Source: Lysinibacillus sphaericus (lineage in GTDB: Bacteria > Bacillota > Bacilli > Bacillales_A > Planococcaceae). From it: DNA of 64,000 nt. The first letter of the stretch is position 1. Each line of letters opens with the position of its first letter. Below, piece after piece: positions 1-9,094 of the stretch. The stretch is from NCBI RefSeq assembly GCF_006864135.1, contig NZ_SADV01000001.1, positions 310,001 to 374,000 of the forward strand, written 5' to 3'. A model generated the notes under the pieces. It did not search any database, was not told the DNA's origin, and saw only the letters and a list, made by a program, of their open reading frames with translations. A program made the translations under genes and the position numbers.

Positions 1-605
1 CCTGAGCAAGGTGATATTCCATGCTTTTTTGCAATTTCAACCGTATTAACACGATCTTCATACGTATGAGACGTAGTAATATAGGAATGATGTCGTTCAG
101 ATGTATTTAAGTTATGATTGTAACGATCCACCCCTGCCTCTTTTAATTGCTGTGCCTGTTCTTCTTTTAATAAGCCAAGACAGGCACATACTTTTAAGCC
201 ATACTTCTCTTTAATTTCTGTAACAGCTTCACTTACAACATTGACATCCTTTCGGGTTGGCCCACGACCACTTGCCACGATGCAATAAGTGCCAATTTTA
301 TTGTCAAATGCTCGTTTTGCCCCTGCCAAAATTTCCTCTTTCGTAATGAATGGATATTTTTCAATCGGTGCAGTTGATTTAGATGACTGTGAACAATAGC
401 CACAATCCTCTGGACAATAACCGCTCTTAGCATTCATAATCATATTTAATTTTACTTTTTTCCCATAGTAGTGCTTACGAATAGCAAAGGCACCGTCCAT
501 TACCTTTAAAAGCTCATCATCTTCACTATTTAAAATGGCAAGAGCCTCCACATCGCTAATGATTTTCCCTGCAATAACTTCCTCTGCTAACTGTAACCAA
601 TTCAT
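1..605 (-). CDS. bioB: biotin synthase BioB (3' end outside window)
   Basis: Radical-SAM enzyme that inserts sulfur into dethiobiotin, the last step of biotin synthesis. The visible N-terminal ~201 residues carry the cluster motif GYCPEDCGYCSQ (Cys at about 64, 68, 71) that holds the 4Fe-4S cluster and binds SAM, followed by the conserved stretches VASGRGPTRKD and YNHNLNTSER. The ATG at 605 follows GAGGGAGA. It lies downstream of bioY on the same strand, with a short gap that contains a dispersed repeat, and is probably the last visible gene of the bioD-bioA-bioY-bioB operon. The C-terminal part lies to the left of the window. Confidence 0.97.
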   Translation of the reverse strand, partial: MNWLQLAEEVIAGKIISDVEALAILNSEDDELLKVMDGAFAIRKHYYGKKVKLNMIMNAKSGYCPEDCGYCSQSSKSTAPIEKYPFITKEEILAGAKRAFDNKIGTYCIVASGRGPTRKDVNVVSEAVTEIKEKYGLKVCACLGLLKEEQAQQLKEAGVDRYNHNLNTSERHHSYITTSHTYEDRVNTVEIAKKHGISPCS

Positions 606-649
606 TTAACATTCTCCCTCTCTACTTGTATAATTGCATGAAATCTTCC

Positions 650-750
650 TGAGGCTATATCAGCTGATGTTTGATATTTGCTGAAAATAACTTAAATCTG
701 CATTTCTCTCACATCTATAGAGGTGGGAGATTACTGCTGAAAGAAGTAAT
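650..750. repeat. dispersed repeat, short copy A, overlapping bioY 3' end
   Basis: The stretch contains GAGGCT, then a GCTGAAAA-TAACTT block, then CACATCTATAG-AGGTGGGA, then GCTGAAAGAAGT. The same blocks occur in the same order at 39890-40013. It lacks the AATTATGC hairpin that opens copies at 36.2 and 39.8 kb. The bioY stop (715-717) falls inside it, so about the last 11 codons of bioY are repeat-derived. Confidence 0.6.
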
Positions 751-1305
751 TGATCTTGCTGAATTAAATACTTTGTAAAGTCGCTCGGCCAAAAATGCAG
801 AAGCGATCGCTAAGCAAAAATCTGCACCAATACTGTTTAAAAAGCCAACTACGAAAATATGTGACCAGCTCGTTTTCATATGTAACCAAAAATTCAATGA
901 CACATATAAATATGGAACTGCTACCGCATAAATAATAAAAAGCCCGACAATATTTGCACCGATAAAATGTTTTTTCGTTGGCGTATCCACTCTTTCAATC
1001 ATGAAACCACTTACTAAAGCGGCCAGTGCAAAACCGATAAGGAAGCCAAATGTTGGTTGCAATACATAAGTGATGCCTCCACCTTGCGTAAAAACTGGCA
1101 GACCAACTAAACCAACTCCTATGTAGACAAGCTGACTTTGCAATCCATTGCGACTGCCGAGCAAACTGCCTGCTAAAAATACAAAAACTATTTGTAATGT
1201 AAAGGGCACTACTGGTAGCGGTATTTTAATAAATGCACCGATTGCGGTTAAAGCGGCAAACATCGCAATCATCACAAGTGACAGTGTTGATTGTCGTTTG
1301 AACAA
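715..1305 (-). CDS. bioY: BioY biotin transporter substrate-binding (S) component
   Basis: Small integral membrane protein (196 aa) that captures biotin and works alone or with an ECF energizing module. Features typical of BioY are visible: the [19 protein letters not shown] N terminus, PFTLQ, the long Gly-rich stretch around [18 protein letters not shown], and a C-terminal helix with DFCLAI. The start is a TTG at 1305 with a strong GGGAGGGAG a few bases upstream, overlapping the 3' end of bioA by 34 bp, which suggests translational coupling. The C-terminal tail after about residue 185 (Ser/Thr-rich, ending NLPPL) is encoded by a dispersed repeat and is probably not part of the conserved fold. 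The operon position implies BirA control. Confidence 0.93.
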   Translation of the reverse strand: MFKRQSTLSLVMIAMFAALTAIGAFIKIPLPVVPFTLQIVFVFLAGSLLGSRNGLQSQLVYIGVGLVGLPVFTQGGGITYVLQPTFGFLIGFALAALVSGFMIERVDTPTKKHFIGANIVGLFIIYAVAVPYLYVSLNFWLHMKTSWSHIFVVGFLNSIGADFCLAIASAFLAERLYKVFNSARSITSFSSNLPPL

Positions 1306-2675
1306 CTTACTCCCTCCCGCTCCTTAAAAAATTGCATGATCGTCTCTTTTGTTGTATCAATCATAAAACGCATTTCATCATCCGATATAATGTATGGAGG
1401 CATGAAATATAATATATTGCCGAGAGGACGAATGAGTAAGCCCTTTGCTAAGGCACGTTTATAGATTTGATAACCGATTCGTTCCTCACTAGGTAGCGGC
1501 TCCTTTGTTTCACGATTGGCGACTAATTCTATTGCACCAACTAGTCCTACTTGTCGATATTCCCCAACAAACGGCAACTCCCCAAATGCATTCATAGCTA
1601 ACTCTCGCATATGTTCACCCTTGTTTTGTATCATATCGATCACATTTTCCTCTTCAAACATTGTCAAAACTTCTAAAGCCACACGACAAGCAAGTGTATT
1701 ACCGGAATAGCTATGAGAGTGTAAAAACGCTTTCATTGTACCGTAATCATCATAAAATGCGTCAAATACATTATCAGTCGTTAAAACTGCAGATAGTGGC
1801 AAATAACCACCCGTTAAACCTTTTGATAAGCACATAAAATCTGGCGCAATACCCGCTTGCTCACAGGCAAATAATGTACCTGTTCGTCCAAAGCCAACTG
1901 CAATTTCATCTACAATAAAATGCACATCGTATTTTGTACAAAGCTCTCGTAATCGCTTCAAGTATAGTGGAGGATACATTTTCATGCCTGCAGCTGCTTG
2001 AATGAGTGGCTCAATAATAATAGCTGTAATGTCTTCATGGTGCTGACTAAGCTCCTCTTCAACAAACTGTATACATTGGGCTTGACAGCTTCCTGGTTTC
2101 TCTTGAAAAGGACATCGGAAGCAATCCGGTCCTTGTGCACGTACTGTATCCAATAAAAGCGGCTGATACACTTCGTTATACAGCCCTACTCCACCAACAG
2201 ATAAGGCACCAAGTGTTTCACCGTGATAAGCATCTGTTAAAGCCAAAAAACGCTTTTTCGTCGTTTTTCCCGTCTGCATATGATATTGAAAACTCATTTT
2301 TAATGCGACTTCTATTGCAGAAGAGCCGTTATCTGCAAAAAATACTTTATTTAAACCATCTGGCGTTAAAGCGACTAATTTTTCTGCCACCTTAATGGCA
2401 GGCTCATGTGAAAAATTCGCAAAGATTGTATGCTCTAATGTAAACGCTTGATCGCTTAATGCTTGACTTATACGCGGATTCGCATGTCCAAATAAATTGA
2501 CCCACCAGGAAGATACGGCATCTAAATAGCGATTATTATTTTCATCGTAAAGCCATACCCCTTGTCCTTTTTGAATAACAATTGGCGGAAATTGCTCATA
2601 GTCCTTCATTTGTGAGCACGGATGCCAAACATGCTGTAAATCTCTCGTCTGCAATTCAGTTAATGCTTGTTTCAT
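1272..2675 (-). CDS. bioA: adenosylmethionine-8-amino-7-oxononanoate aminotransferase BioA
   Basis: PLP-dependent class III aminotransferase (467 aa) that makes 7,8-diaminopelargonic acid from KAPA, using SAM as amino donor in the standard enzyme. Visible motifs are [13 protein letters not shown] at the N terminus, [13 protein letters not shown], the [15 protein letters not shown] segment, [11 protein letters not shown] and the PLP-lysine region [14 protein letters not shown]. The ATG at 2675 was chosen because it begins the conserved N terminus and follows GAAAGG; the reading frame is open further upstream but that part lies inside bioD. It overlaps the 3' end of bioD by 20 bp. Confidence 0.96.
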   Translation of the reverse strand: MKQALTELQTRDLQHVWHPCSQMKDYEQFPPIVIQKGQGVWLYDENNNRYLDAVSSWWVNLFGHANPRISQALSDQAFTLEHTIFANFSHEPAIKVAEKLVALTPDGLNKVFFADNGSSAIEVALKMSFQYHMQTGKTTKKRFLALTDAYHGETLGALSVGGVGLYNEVYQPLLLDTVRAQGPDCFRCPFQEKPGSCQAQCIQFVEEELSQHHEDITAIIIEPLIQAAAGMKMYPPLYLKRLRELCTKYDVHFIVDEIAVGFGRTGTLFACEQAGIAPDFMCLSKGLTGGYLPLSAVLTTDNVFDAFYDDYGTMKAFLHSHSYSGNTLACRVALEVLTMFEEENVIDMIQNKGEHMRELAMNAFGELPFVGEYRQVGLVGAIELVANRETKEPLPSEERIGYQIYKRALAKGLLIRPLGNILYFMPPYIISDDEMRFMIDTTKETIMQFFKEREGVSCSNDNQHCHL

Positions 2676-3360
2676 ATTTGACCAACCTTTCAAACAAAGA
2701 AGTGTGTGAAATAGAGTAGTCAACAATCCGTGAAATATCCCCAAGCTTTGGGATCGTCGCATATGGCAAATCATGATGTTGTAGAATTGTATTGACATTA
2801 TCTTGTTCCATCTGACTACCTGTGTCTCCGTTAAATACAATGCCAAGAACTTCAACATTACGAGCATGTAACGCCTCGAGTGTAAGCAATGTATGGTTAA
2901 TCGTTCCTAGTGTTGTTCGCGTGACAAGCAGGGCTGGAAGCTTACTTTGAACGATGACATCAAGAAGCGTATTTTCCCCATATGTATCTAATGGGACAAA
3001 CAGCCCCCCTGCTCCCTCGCAAATCACAACATCGTATGCTTCCTGTAACAACTGCATTTGCCGTAATAAATACGCCACATTTATTTGCTGACCCTCCAGT
3101 TGTGCAGCAAAATGTGGTGATGCAGCTTCCTTAAACGAATAGCCATTTAAATTTTCTTGCTTTAGTTTTTGTAATGAATACTTTTCATACATTGCTGTAT
3201 CGTAGTAATAGCCATGCCCATTCTCATTTATCTCGCCAGTTTGCACGGGCTTATAAGGTGTGACTAGTAAATCATGCTTTTGTAATTGACGCATCAGTAA
3301 TGTAGTGATAACCGTTTTACCGACATCTGTGTCCGTTCCAACAACCCAAAAGTGTTGCAT
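2656..3360 (-). CDS. bioD: dethiobiotin synthetase BioD
   Basis: ATP-dependent carboxylase (234 aa) that closes the ureido ring of dethiobiotin from diaminopelargonate. The P-loop GTDTDVGKT is at residues 8-16, KPVQTG follows at about 38-43, and [11 protein letters not shown] at about 114-124 is the usual substrate-binding region. The ATG at 3360 is preceded by GGGGGGAG. It is the first gene of the visible biotin operon and sits directly downstream of the probable BirA operator. No bioF or bioW is visible in the window. Confidence 0.97.
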   Translation of the reverse strand: MQHFWVVGTDTDVGKTVITTLLMRQLQKHDLLVTPYKPVQTGEINENGHGYYYDTAMYEKYSLQKLKQENLNGYSFKEAASPHFAAQLEGQQINVAYLLRQMQLLQEAYDVVICEGAGGLFVPLDTYGENTLLDVIVQSKLPALLVTRTTLGTINHTLLTLEALHARNVEVLGIVFNGDTGSQMEQDNVNTILQHHDLPYATIPKLGDISRIVDYSISHTSLFERLVKYETSIN

Positions 3361-3384
3361 CGTTAACTCTCCCCCCTCTTTTAA

Positions 3385-3433
3385 GTTAACTGTTTACATT
3401 TTTAAGTTAACACATTTATTTTTATTTTGTAAA
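3385..3433 (-). promoter_or_regulatory. biotin operon promoter with probable BirA operator
   Basis: Two GTTAAC hexamers (3385-3390 and 3406-3411) are separated by 15 bp, the half-site spacing reported for Firmicute BirA boxes. On the minus strand TTTACA (3428-3433) and TTAACT (3405-3410) form a plausible -35/-10 pair with a 17-bp spacer, so the -10 lies in a half-site and binding would block transcription. A third GTTAAC (3362-3367) sits just before bioD. Confidence 0.75.
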
Positions 3434-3650
3434 TGCTATTTCCATATTTCTTCAAAAACAGCCCTTTTCTATGCAAAAGATAGAGAATTTTGTGATAACT
3501 TATCCGTTTTTTTCATCATAAAACACACTAGATTCTTACCGTGTGGCAAAATCTAGAGCTGGTTGACGACAAAATATATATAGAAAAATATTACAATTTG
3601 TGCTTATATGTTATTTGTAAATATATCCTCTTTATAGAAGGAGACTTCAA

Positions 3651-4412
3651 ATGTCCTATCTGGTGCAGTTACTCATTTTCGGCATAACAGGTTCGTTAGT
3701 ATACTATGGTGTTTATTACGGAACACCACTATTCATTAAAAAGGGTGTGCCATTAATTTATGCTTTTTGGTTCTTTCTATGGTTTCCTGTAATAAGTTTA
3801 TTTCCAGTATCATTACTACTGTATCATTTAGAGGGAAATACTTGGACATGGCAAAATATTTTGGAAAGGTTTCGCTTTAATCCTTTAACAGATAACGATT
3901 GGTATTGGGTTGTGGGAGCAATTATTTTTACAATAATCTTTGACCAGCTTCTCGAACCTTTAGGAAAGTTTTTTGCACGACTTCCAATGCTTGCCCCACC
4001 AAGTTATCTTCCAGCTCCATTTAATCCATTAAAAAGAATGGAATTTCCACCATCAGAATTTTTTGGTGTTGCGCTTTACGGCAATTGGAAAATGATAACC
4101 ATATTTATTCCGTTACACCTTTTTGCTATGCTTAGTGAAGAAATAATGTGGAGAGGTTTTTTCCTTCCTATTCAACAAGAGATTTTCGGAAACTGGGCTT
4201 GGGTAGTAAATGGATTACTTTGGGCTTGGGTTATTCATGCTTGTTTGAAGTGGCATTTTATCAATATGCTTCCTAGCATGCTTATTGCTCCATGGATCGC
4301 CCAGTTTACTAATTCAACATGGGCCTCTTTTGTAACCCATTCTGTTGGAAACAGTTTACTGTGGATTTTGTTAGTAGCGGGAATAATAAAAAAACTAAAC
4401 CTCAAAATATAA
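3651..4412 (+). CDS. CPBP family intramembrane metalloprotease-like protein
   Basis: Integral membrane protein (253 aa) with the Abi/CPBP signature: SEEIMWRGF at about residues 163-171 supplies the EExxxR motif, followed by histidines in VIHACLKWH and FVTHSVGN in later helices. The family includes Rce1-like proteases and bacteriocin self-immunity proteins; the substrate cannot be inferred here. A ribosome site (GAAGGAG) precedes ATG 3651. It is a single gene between the divergent biotin operon and its own terminator. Confidence 0.8.
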   Translation: MSYLVQLLIFGITGSLVYYGVYYGTPLFIKKGVPLIYAFWFFLWFPVISLFPVSLLLYHLEGNTWTWQNILERFRFNPLTDNDWYWVVGAIIFTIIFDQLLEPLGKFFARLPMLAPPSYLPAPFNPLKRMEFPPSEFFGVALYGNWKMITIFIPLHLFAMLSEEIMWRGFFLPIQQEIFGNWAWVVNGLLWAWVIHACLKWHFINMLPSMLIAPWIAQFTNSTWASFVTHSVGNSLLWILLVAGIIKKLNLKI

Positions 4413-4446
4413 ACTTTATTTAATTTTATCATTCAACTTTTAAAGT

Positions 4447-4485
4447 CTTGTTACATAAGTAAATGTAGCAAGATTTATTTTTTTA
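4447..4485 (+). terminator. Rho-independent terminator after the CPBP gene
   Basis: Arms 4447-4456 (CTTGTTACAT) and 4463-4472 (ATGTAGCAAG) pair with one G-U, followed by a T-rich run ending in TTTTTTT. Confidence 0.7.
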
Positions 4486-4631
4486 TAAACGCACTAACTT
4501 AAGCTTGTATTTTAGCTGTTTTCTATTAATATCCAGAGATTTTCATTGTTTCATTACTTCCATGAATATTACAGGAAATTTAAAGGATTTTACCCTTCAT
4601 TCGTAGTATTAAACTAAACGGGGGTGGCTGT

Positions 4632-5096
4632 ATGTTTGGTATGTTTAAAGAATCAGAAAAGACTATAGACTCTTATGAGCATGTTAGCTATATTTTAAAA
4701 TCCTTGCTCACATACGAGCTAAAAGACTTACCTATTCGCTATGAGTTTTGGTATCGTGTGGCTATTCGTCAGGAAGAATTGCGAACGTTAAATACCGAGC
4801 ATCGGGCAAAGATCTCTATGACTACCGCAGCAGGACGATTTCATCAAACACAATACGAAGGAACGAAACAAAAATTAGCGAAGCTTAAACGTCTCGCAGA
4901 AATGTATAAATCGTTTTGTATTGAGGAAGAACGAGAAGCATTAAATCATCGACTCCATTTTCATAAAGAAGCGATTTCTGAGCTATATGAACATGTTCAA
5001 AATAAAGAGCTATATGTGTATTGCGATTCTGTACAGCAACAATTTTGGGATGCGGTGTGTGAAGACATATTAAATGCAATAGCCCATCTAGATTAA
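4632..5096 (+). CDS. hypothetical protein, 154 aa, helical
   Basis: I do not recognise this protein. It is rich in Glu, Lys, Arg and Tyr, has no membrane segment or signal peptide, and reads as mostly helical, with a likely coiled-coil stretch in the middle (about residues 75-120). The ATG follows a GGGGGTGG ribosome site. Flanking genes give no functional hint: a CPBP protein upstream and a convergent membrane protein downstream. Codon use looks like that of its neighbours, so I take it as a real gene. Confidence 0.75.
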   Translation: MFGMFKESEKTIDSYEHVSYILKSLLTYELKDLPIRYEFWYRVAIRQEELRTLNTEHRAKISMTTAAGRFHQTQYEGTKQKLAKLKRLAEMYKSFCIEEEREALNHRLHFHKEAISELYEHVQNKELYVYCDSVQQQFWDAVCEDILNAIAHLD

Positions 5097-5268
5097 GTAG
5101 GTAGGTTATTGCTTCTTTTCCATATCTGTTTAGCCACCGGAATGTCCCCTAACAGTAAACGCTAAACGATACACTTCTGAAAACTAGAAACATTCCCCAC
5201 TCCAAATAGGCGCTTTCCCGGGCAATCAACGTATATAAATCAACCCGACCTAATGTCTAAATTAAATA

Positions 5269-5293
5269 GGTGCCAGCTTTGTTTGCTAGCACC
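5269..5293 (-). terminator. probable terminator hairpin, minus strand
   Basis: Arms GGTGCCAGC (5269-5277) and GCTAGCACC (5285-5293) pair with one mismatch just beyond the stop of the membrane protein at 5303. The T-run is weak. The preceding ~100 bp hold degenerate pieces (CCACTCCAAATAGGCGCTTT, CAATCAAC) resembling the palindromic repeat at 23.5 and 31.1 kb. Confidence 0.45.
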
Positions 5294-5302
5294 CGTTGTT
5301 TA

Positions 5303-6340
5303 TTATTTATTATCTTCAATTCCTTGGATAAGCATTTTTCTAAATTCCTGTGCTTGGTCAGCTTTAATAGCTACACTGTTATAACGTTTTTTCAGGCCAA
5401 ACATGAAAGTCACTTCCACAGGCTCCTTCATTTTTAAAATAAACTGTGGATATACCGCTTCAAAATCACGTGCTATAAAACCAACTGTATCCTTGGATAA
5501 TTTTCTTTCCAATTGTTCCTTATCCTCAATAAGTTCTTCAATCTGCTCAAAGCGAATTTCTGCTCGTTTCATCAATCCTAAAGACAAATACAATTTATCA
5601 GATGTTACATGGACAGGGTTTAAACGAATAGCCTGCATATCCGCTATAAAAAATAGAACAGTGTATACATTTAAAATAAGTAATAAAATCGAAAGAACGA
5701 TTGATTTTTCATGTAACCACCAATGAATCCCTATTGTTTCAATAACTGTCCCATGGATTAGCATAATGATAAATGCAATATAGCTCGAGTTTTTATGCAC
5801 GGTTAAACCAGATCGCTCTTTTCTCTTCCAACTAGCAAAAGCGTAGTAAAATACTACAAAATCTGCGCAAAAAATTTTGATAATAGGATGCTTCGGTGCA
5901 TGTTTTTCAACTGCTTTTGAGAATGAGAACAAATCGGGTATAGTAGTTGAACGTACATCCGCTAGAATTCTTGGCATATAACGAACAAGCGTTGCAACTA
6001 GCAAAATTTCTAATAATAGAAGTGTACCTTCAATCGCAAACCCAGTCCAAGTAACGGCTACAAATGGCTGCAGATGTTCTATTGGGATAATAAAACGAGC
6101 TGCAATACAACCAGTTGCTGCTAAAATAACCGCTTGTTTTATAGAAAACTTTCCTTTATATAACAGAAATAAAACTGGTATAACAAGAACAAAATCAATT
6201 AATGAGCCAATAACAACTCCATTTGTTTCGGTTGGTAAAATCGATACACCAAGTCCAGTGTTATAAAGCGTGTAATTGCTAGCAAGTACGAGTAACAAAA
6301 ATGCTAGCCATATATTTTGCTTGTTCTTTAATGCAACCAT
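5303..6340 (-). CDS. multi-pass membrane protein, unknown function
   Basis: A 345-residue protein with about seven hydrophobic segments in its first two thirds and a soluble C-terminal ~90 residues containing ERKLSKDTVGFIARDFE. I do not recognise the family. The ATG at 6340 is chosen because AAAGGAGAGATGTAAC lies directly before it; an ATG 21 bp further up has no such site and overlaps the MarR gene. It begins 1 bp after the stop of the MarR regulator, so the two form an operon, and the membrane protein is probably what the regulator controls. Confidence 0.8.
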   Translation of the reverse strand: MVALKNKQNIWLAFLLLVLASNYTLYNTGLGVSILPTETNGVVIGSLIDFVLVIPVLFLLYKGKFSIKQAVILAATGCIAARFIIPIEHLQPFVAVTWTGFAIEGTLLLLEILLVATLVRYMPRILADVRSTTIPDLFSFSKAVEKHAPKHPIIKIFCADFVVFYYAFASWKRKERSGLTVHKNSSYIAFIIMLIHGTVIETIGIHWWLHEKSIVLSILLLILNVYTVLFFIADMQAIRLNPVHVTSDKLYLSLGLMKRAEIRFEQIEELIEDKEQLERKLSKDTVGFIARDFEAVYPQFILKMKEPVEVTFMFGLKKRYNSVAIKADQAQEFRKMLIQGIEDNK

Positions 6341-6341
6341 G

Positions 6342-6827
6342 TTACATCTCTCCTTTATCATTTATTTCATGGATAATTCCTTCCTTTAATACAATTTGAT
6401 TGAGCTTCTGCACAATCTCTTTTAATTGCACGACCTCACTTAATTCAAGCTTGGAATAGTATCTCGAAATAATAAATCGTTTTATTTCTTCTTCTCTTTC
6501 AAAATATGTAATGCCGGAAGTATCAAGACTTACAAATATTTCACGTCGATTTTCAGGATTAATGCTCCGACATACATATTGCTGCTCTTCAAGTTTACTA
6601 ACCAATTGTCCAACAGCACTTGAAGTTATATTCATATAACTCGCAATCTGTCCAATCGTCACTTGACTATTTTTTTTAATAAAATCTAAAAGAATTATTT
6701 GTTTAGGTGATAATTCATCACTAATTAAGTTTTGATGTAACTTGATGAAATGGCTATCCATTGAATAAATAGCTTCATTTATTTCCTCCACAAGCATATA
6801 TATAAGTTCTTTATCCTTCGTCATCAC
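6342..6827 (-). CDS. MarR family transcriptional regulator
   Basis: Winged-helix DNA-binding protein (161 aa). The central part carries the MarR fold signature: QIILLDFIKKNSQVTIGQIASYM, then ITSSAVGQLVSKLEEQQYV as recognition helix, then RSINPENRREIFVSL as wing. It is the first gene of a two-gene operon with a membrane protein. A perfect 14-bp inverted repeat lies immediately upstream of the coding region and is the natural candidate for autoregulation. The ligand is unknown. Confidence 0.9.
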   Translation of the reverse strand: MMTKDKELIYMLVEEINEAIYSMDSHFIKLHQNLISDELSPKQIILLDFIKKNSQVTIGQIASYMNITSSAVGQLVSKLEEQQYVCRSINPENRREIFVSLDTSGITYFEREEEIKRFIISRYYSKLELSEVVQLKEIVQKLNQIVLKEGIIHEINDKGEM

Positions 6828-6841
6828 TCAATCCATCCTTT

Positions 6842-6885
6842 AAGTAAAGTTAATAGTAAAGGTAACTTTATTATTAACTTTACTT
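6842..6885. promoter_or_regulatory. 14-bp perfect inverted repeat, probable MarR operator
   Basis: AAGTAAAGTTAATA at 6842-6855 is the exact reverse complement of TATTAACTTTACTT at 6872-6885, separated by 16 bp that themselves contain the related block AAAGGTAACTTT. It starts 15 bp upstream of the MarR start codon, in the expected promoter region. Confidence 0.7.
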
Positions 6886-7007
6886 TATTTTAAATGGTTA
6901 TCATTGTCAATAAGTTCAGCTATTAACAGTATGGTCTATTCCGATAATTTTCAAAAATATATCACATCTTCGCTTCTCTTCTACGGATAACCCCTTGCCT
7001 CGAACAA

Positions 7008-7904
7008 TTATACGCTGCTATCCTTATCAAAAAATTGTTTACGATAAACATATGGGGAGTATCCTGTATATTTCTTAAATTTATCAATATAGTAGCTTAC
7101 TGTACTAAAGCCTGTTGTTGTAGCAATTGTGGTGATCGATTCCTCACTATCACGTAATAGCTCCATACTTTTACGAAGACGATAGTTTAGTAAATATGTG
7201 AATGGTGTAATGCCAACCATTTTTTTGAAAAATCGGCTACATTCTGCACGACTTAAAAATACATGTGCGGCTAAATTTTCTAAAGAAATTTTCTCTTGAT
7301 AATGAGCATGGATATAATCAAGCATATCCTTCGCTCGTTCATGCTGGACAATCATTGCTGGATCAAGTATTTCTTCAGTTAGCATTGATTGGGACAAAAT
7401 AGTTTCCCAAATGGCTAATAACTCTCTCCATACCTTTAGCTCATAAAAGACGGCTTGCTCTTGCAGTAATTTCGCCACAATTTCAATTTTTTGCGCCAAC
7501 TGGTCTGAAAGCTTTACATAGGGCAGTCTATTGCTCGTTATATACGGCAGGACATATTTAGTAGTAAAAATACTGTTCTTGTGTCCGCCTAATAGCAATG
7601 GGTCCACATTAATACAGAAAATTGTAGCCCGCTCTATTTGAAACGGCTTTGCTTCATGTAATCCTGATGCATTGACAAATAGTCCCTCCCCCTCCTCAAG
7701 TACAAAGACATCTGCTCCTACTCGGTATTCCACACGACCGCTTTTCACATAGACAAATTGAATTTCCTTATGCCAATGTAACGGTAAAAAATCCAGACTA
7801 TCTAATCGCATAACCGTCTCATATAAGGCAACTGGAAATTCCTTCGTCCCATGTAACGTTAGCTCTTGTAAATCTTTCGCAATTTTGATATGTGTTAACA
7901 CCAT
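7008..7904 (-). CDS. AraC family transcriptional regulator
   Basis: 298 residues with an N-terminal cupin-like sensor domain (about 30-120, with LPLHWHKEIQFVYV and LEEGEGLFVNASGLHEA) and a C-terminal double helix-turn-helix (about 195-290, with LENLAAHVFLSRAECSRFFK, GITPFTYLLNYRL and the second HTH ITTIATTTGFSTVSYYIDKF). I use ATG 7904 because AGGTG lies 9 bp upstream; a GTG four codons earlier overlaps that site. It is divergent from a DMT exporter with about 110 bp between them, a common layout for a regulator and its target. Confidence 0.9.
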   Translation of the reverse strand: MVLTHIKIAKDLQELTLHGTKEFPVALYETVMRLDSLDFLPLHWHKEIQFVYVKSGRVEYRVGADVFVLEEGEGLFVNASGLHEAKPFQIERATIFCINVDPLLLGGHKNSIFTTKYVLPYITSNRLPYVKLSDQLAQKIEIVAKLLQEQAVFYELKVWRELLAIWETILSQSMLTEEILDPAMIVQHERAKDMLDYIHAHYQEKISLENLAAHVFLSRAECSRFFKKMVGITPFTYLLNYRLRKSMELLRDSEESITTIATTTGFSTVSYYIDKFKKYTGYSPYVYRKQFFDKDSSV

Positions 7905-8014
7905 TACTTTGTTCACCTCAATATATTGATATTTTTAAGTCACTAAATCGATATTTCTTCTGTTAAATATTCCTTATAATTTCTTTATATTGATAGTTTA
8001 GGAGATGTTTTAAG

Positions 8015-8956
8015 ATGAATCAATCTGCACCAAAAAATCGTACACTTGGTTATATTCTTGTCATTCTAGGGGCAAGTTTTTGGGGTATTGGGGGTACGGT
8101 CGCACAAAAGCTTTTTCAGCAGGAAAATATAGAGGTTGGCTGGCTTGTTTCTAGTCGTCTTCTTTTAGCTGGCCTTTTACTTATAACTGCCTATAAAATT
8201 ACGCATCGTCATGCGTCTATTTTTGTGATGTGGCGAACAAAGCACAATGCTTTTAGACAAATTTTATTTAGTTTACTTGGAATGCTGGCCGTTCAATATA
8301 CGTATATGATGTCCATAGCTATAGGTAACTCTGCTGTAGCAACATTATTGCAATACTTAGCACCACTCTTTATTATGGCCTATTATTTAATAACGAAGCA
8401 CAGTCAATTGACAAGGCAGGATGGAATAGCTGTGACGTTAACACTTATTGGTACTTTTTTATTACTAACAAATGGCTCATTGTCTACACTTTCTGTTCCA
8501 ACGATGGCCGTATTTTGGGGGATATTATCTGGTCTTTCGGCTGCTTTTTATACGCTATATGCCGTTTCGCTTTTACAGCAGTTTCATTCATTGTTAGTTG
8601 TAGGCTGGTCAATGCTTATTGGCGGGATTGTGATGAGTCTTTTCCATCAGCCATGGCAAATTGATCTGTCAAACTGGGCATTTTCTACAATCGCTTACTT
8701 TCTGTTTATCGTAATTTTCGGGACAATGTTGGCATTTTGGTTTTATATTGCAAGTTTACATTATTTATCGCCAAAAGAAACTAGTTTACTTGGTAGTCTT
8801 GAGCCTCTAACAGCCGTTATTACAAGTGTTTTCTGGCTTAAAATTGCCTTTGGGAGCTTTCAGTTTATTGGGACAATGCTGATTCTCTGCATGATCTTGT
8901 ATCTTACAGTTTTTCAGAAAAAGAATCGTGCGGAAGCCTTAACCAATTTAGGGTAA
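8015..8956 (+). CDS. EamA/DMT-superfamily transporter
   Basis: Ten-helix drug/metabolite transporter (313 aa) made of two EamA repeats. The first begins with GYILVILGASFWGIGGTVAQKL and the second with VFWGILSGLSAAFYTLYAV; PKETSLLGSLEPLTAVI near the end is typical of the second repeat. It is likely an exporter of small metabolites or amino acids. AGGAG precedes ATG 8015. The divergent AraC-type gene is its probable regulator; both promoters must lie in 7905-8014, where ATCGATATT/TATTGATAT-like motifs recur. Confidence 0.88.
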   Translation: MNQSAPKNRTLGYILVILGASFWGIGGTVAQKLFQQENIEVGWLVSSRLLLAGLLLITAYKITHRHASIFVMWRTKHNAFRQILFSLLGMLAVQYTYMMSIAIGNSAVATLLQYLAPLFIMAYYLITKHSQLTRQDGIAVTLTLIGTFLLLTNGSLSTLSVPTMAVFWGILSGLSAAFYTLYAVSLLQQFHSLLVVGWSMLIGGIVMSLFHQPWQIDLSNWAFSTIAYFLFIVIFGTMLAFWFYIASLHYLSPKETSLLGSLEPLTAVITSVFWLKIAFGSFQFIGTMLILCMILYLTVFQKKNRAEALTNLG

Positions 8957-9094
8957 TTTCGAAATAATTAGTCATAAATTCCTATACAAATTTTATAAAC
9001 TATGAATTTCCACATAAAATTTACATATTATATATATCTTTTTTCCTTTGCTGTCTATTATACTGAAAATATCATCATTCAAGGGGGTATTTTT

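Noticed and set aside
9002..9094. N-terminal extension of the Cj0069-like protein from ATG 9002
   Set aside because: AAGGGGGT directly precedes ATG 9095 and the upstream codons read like promoter DNA.
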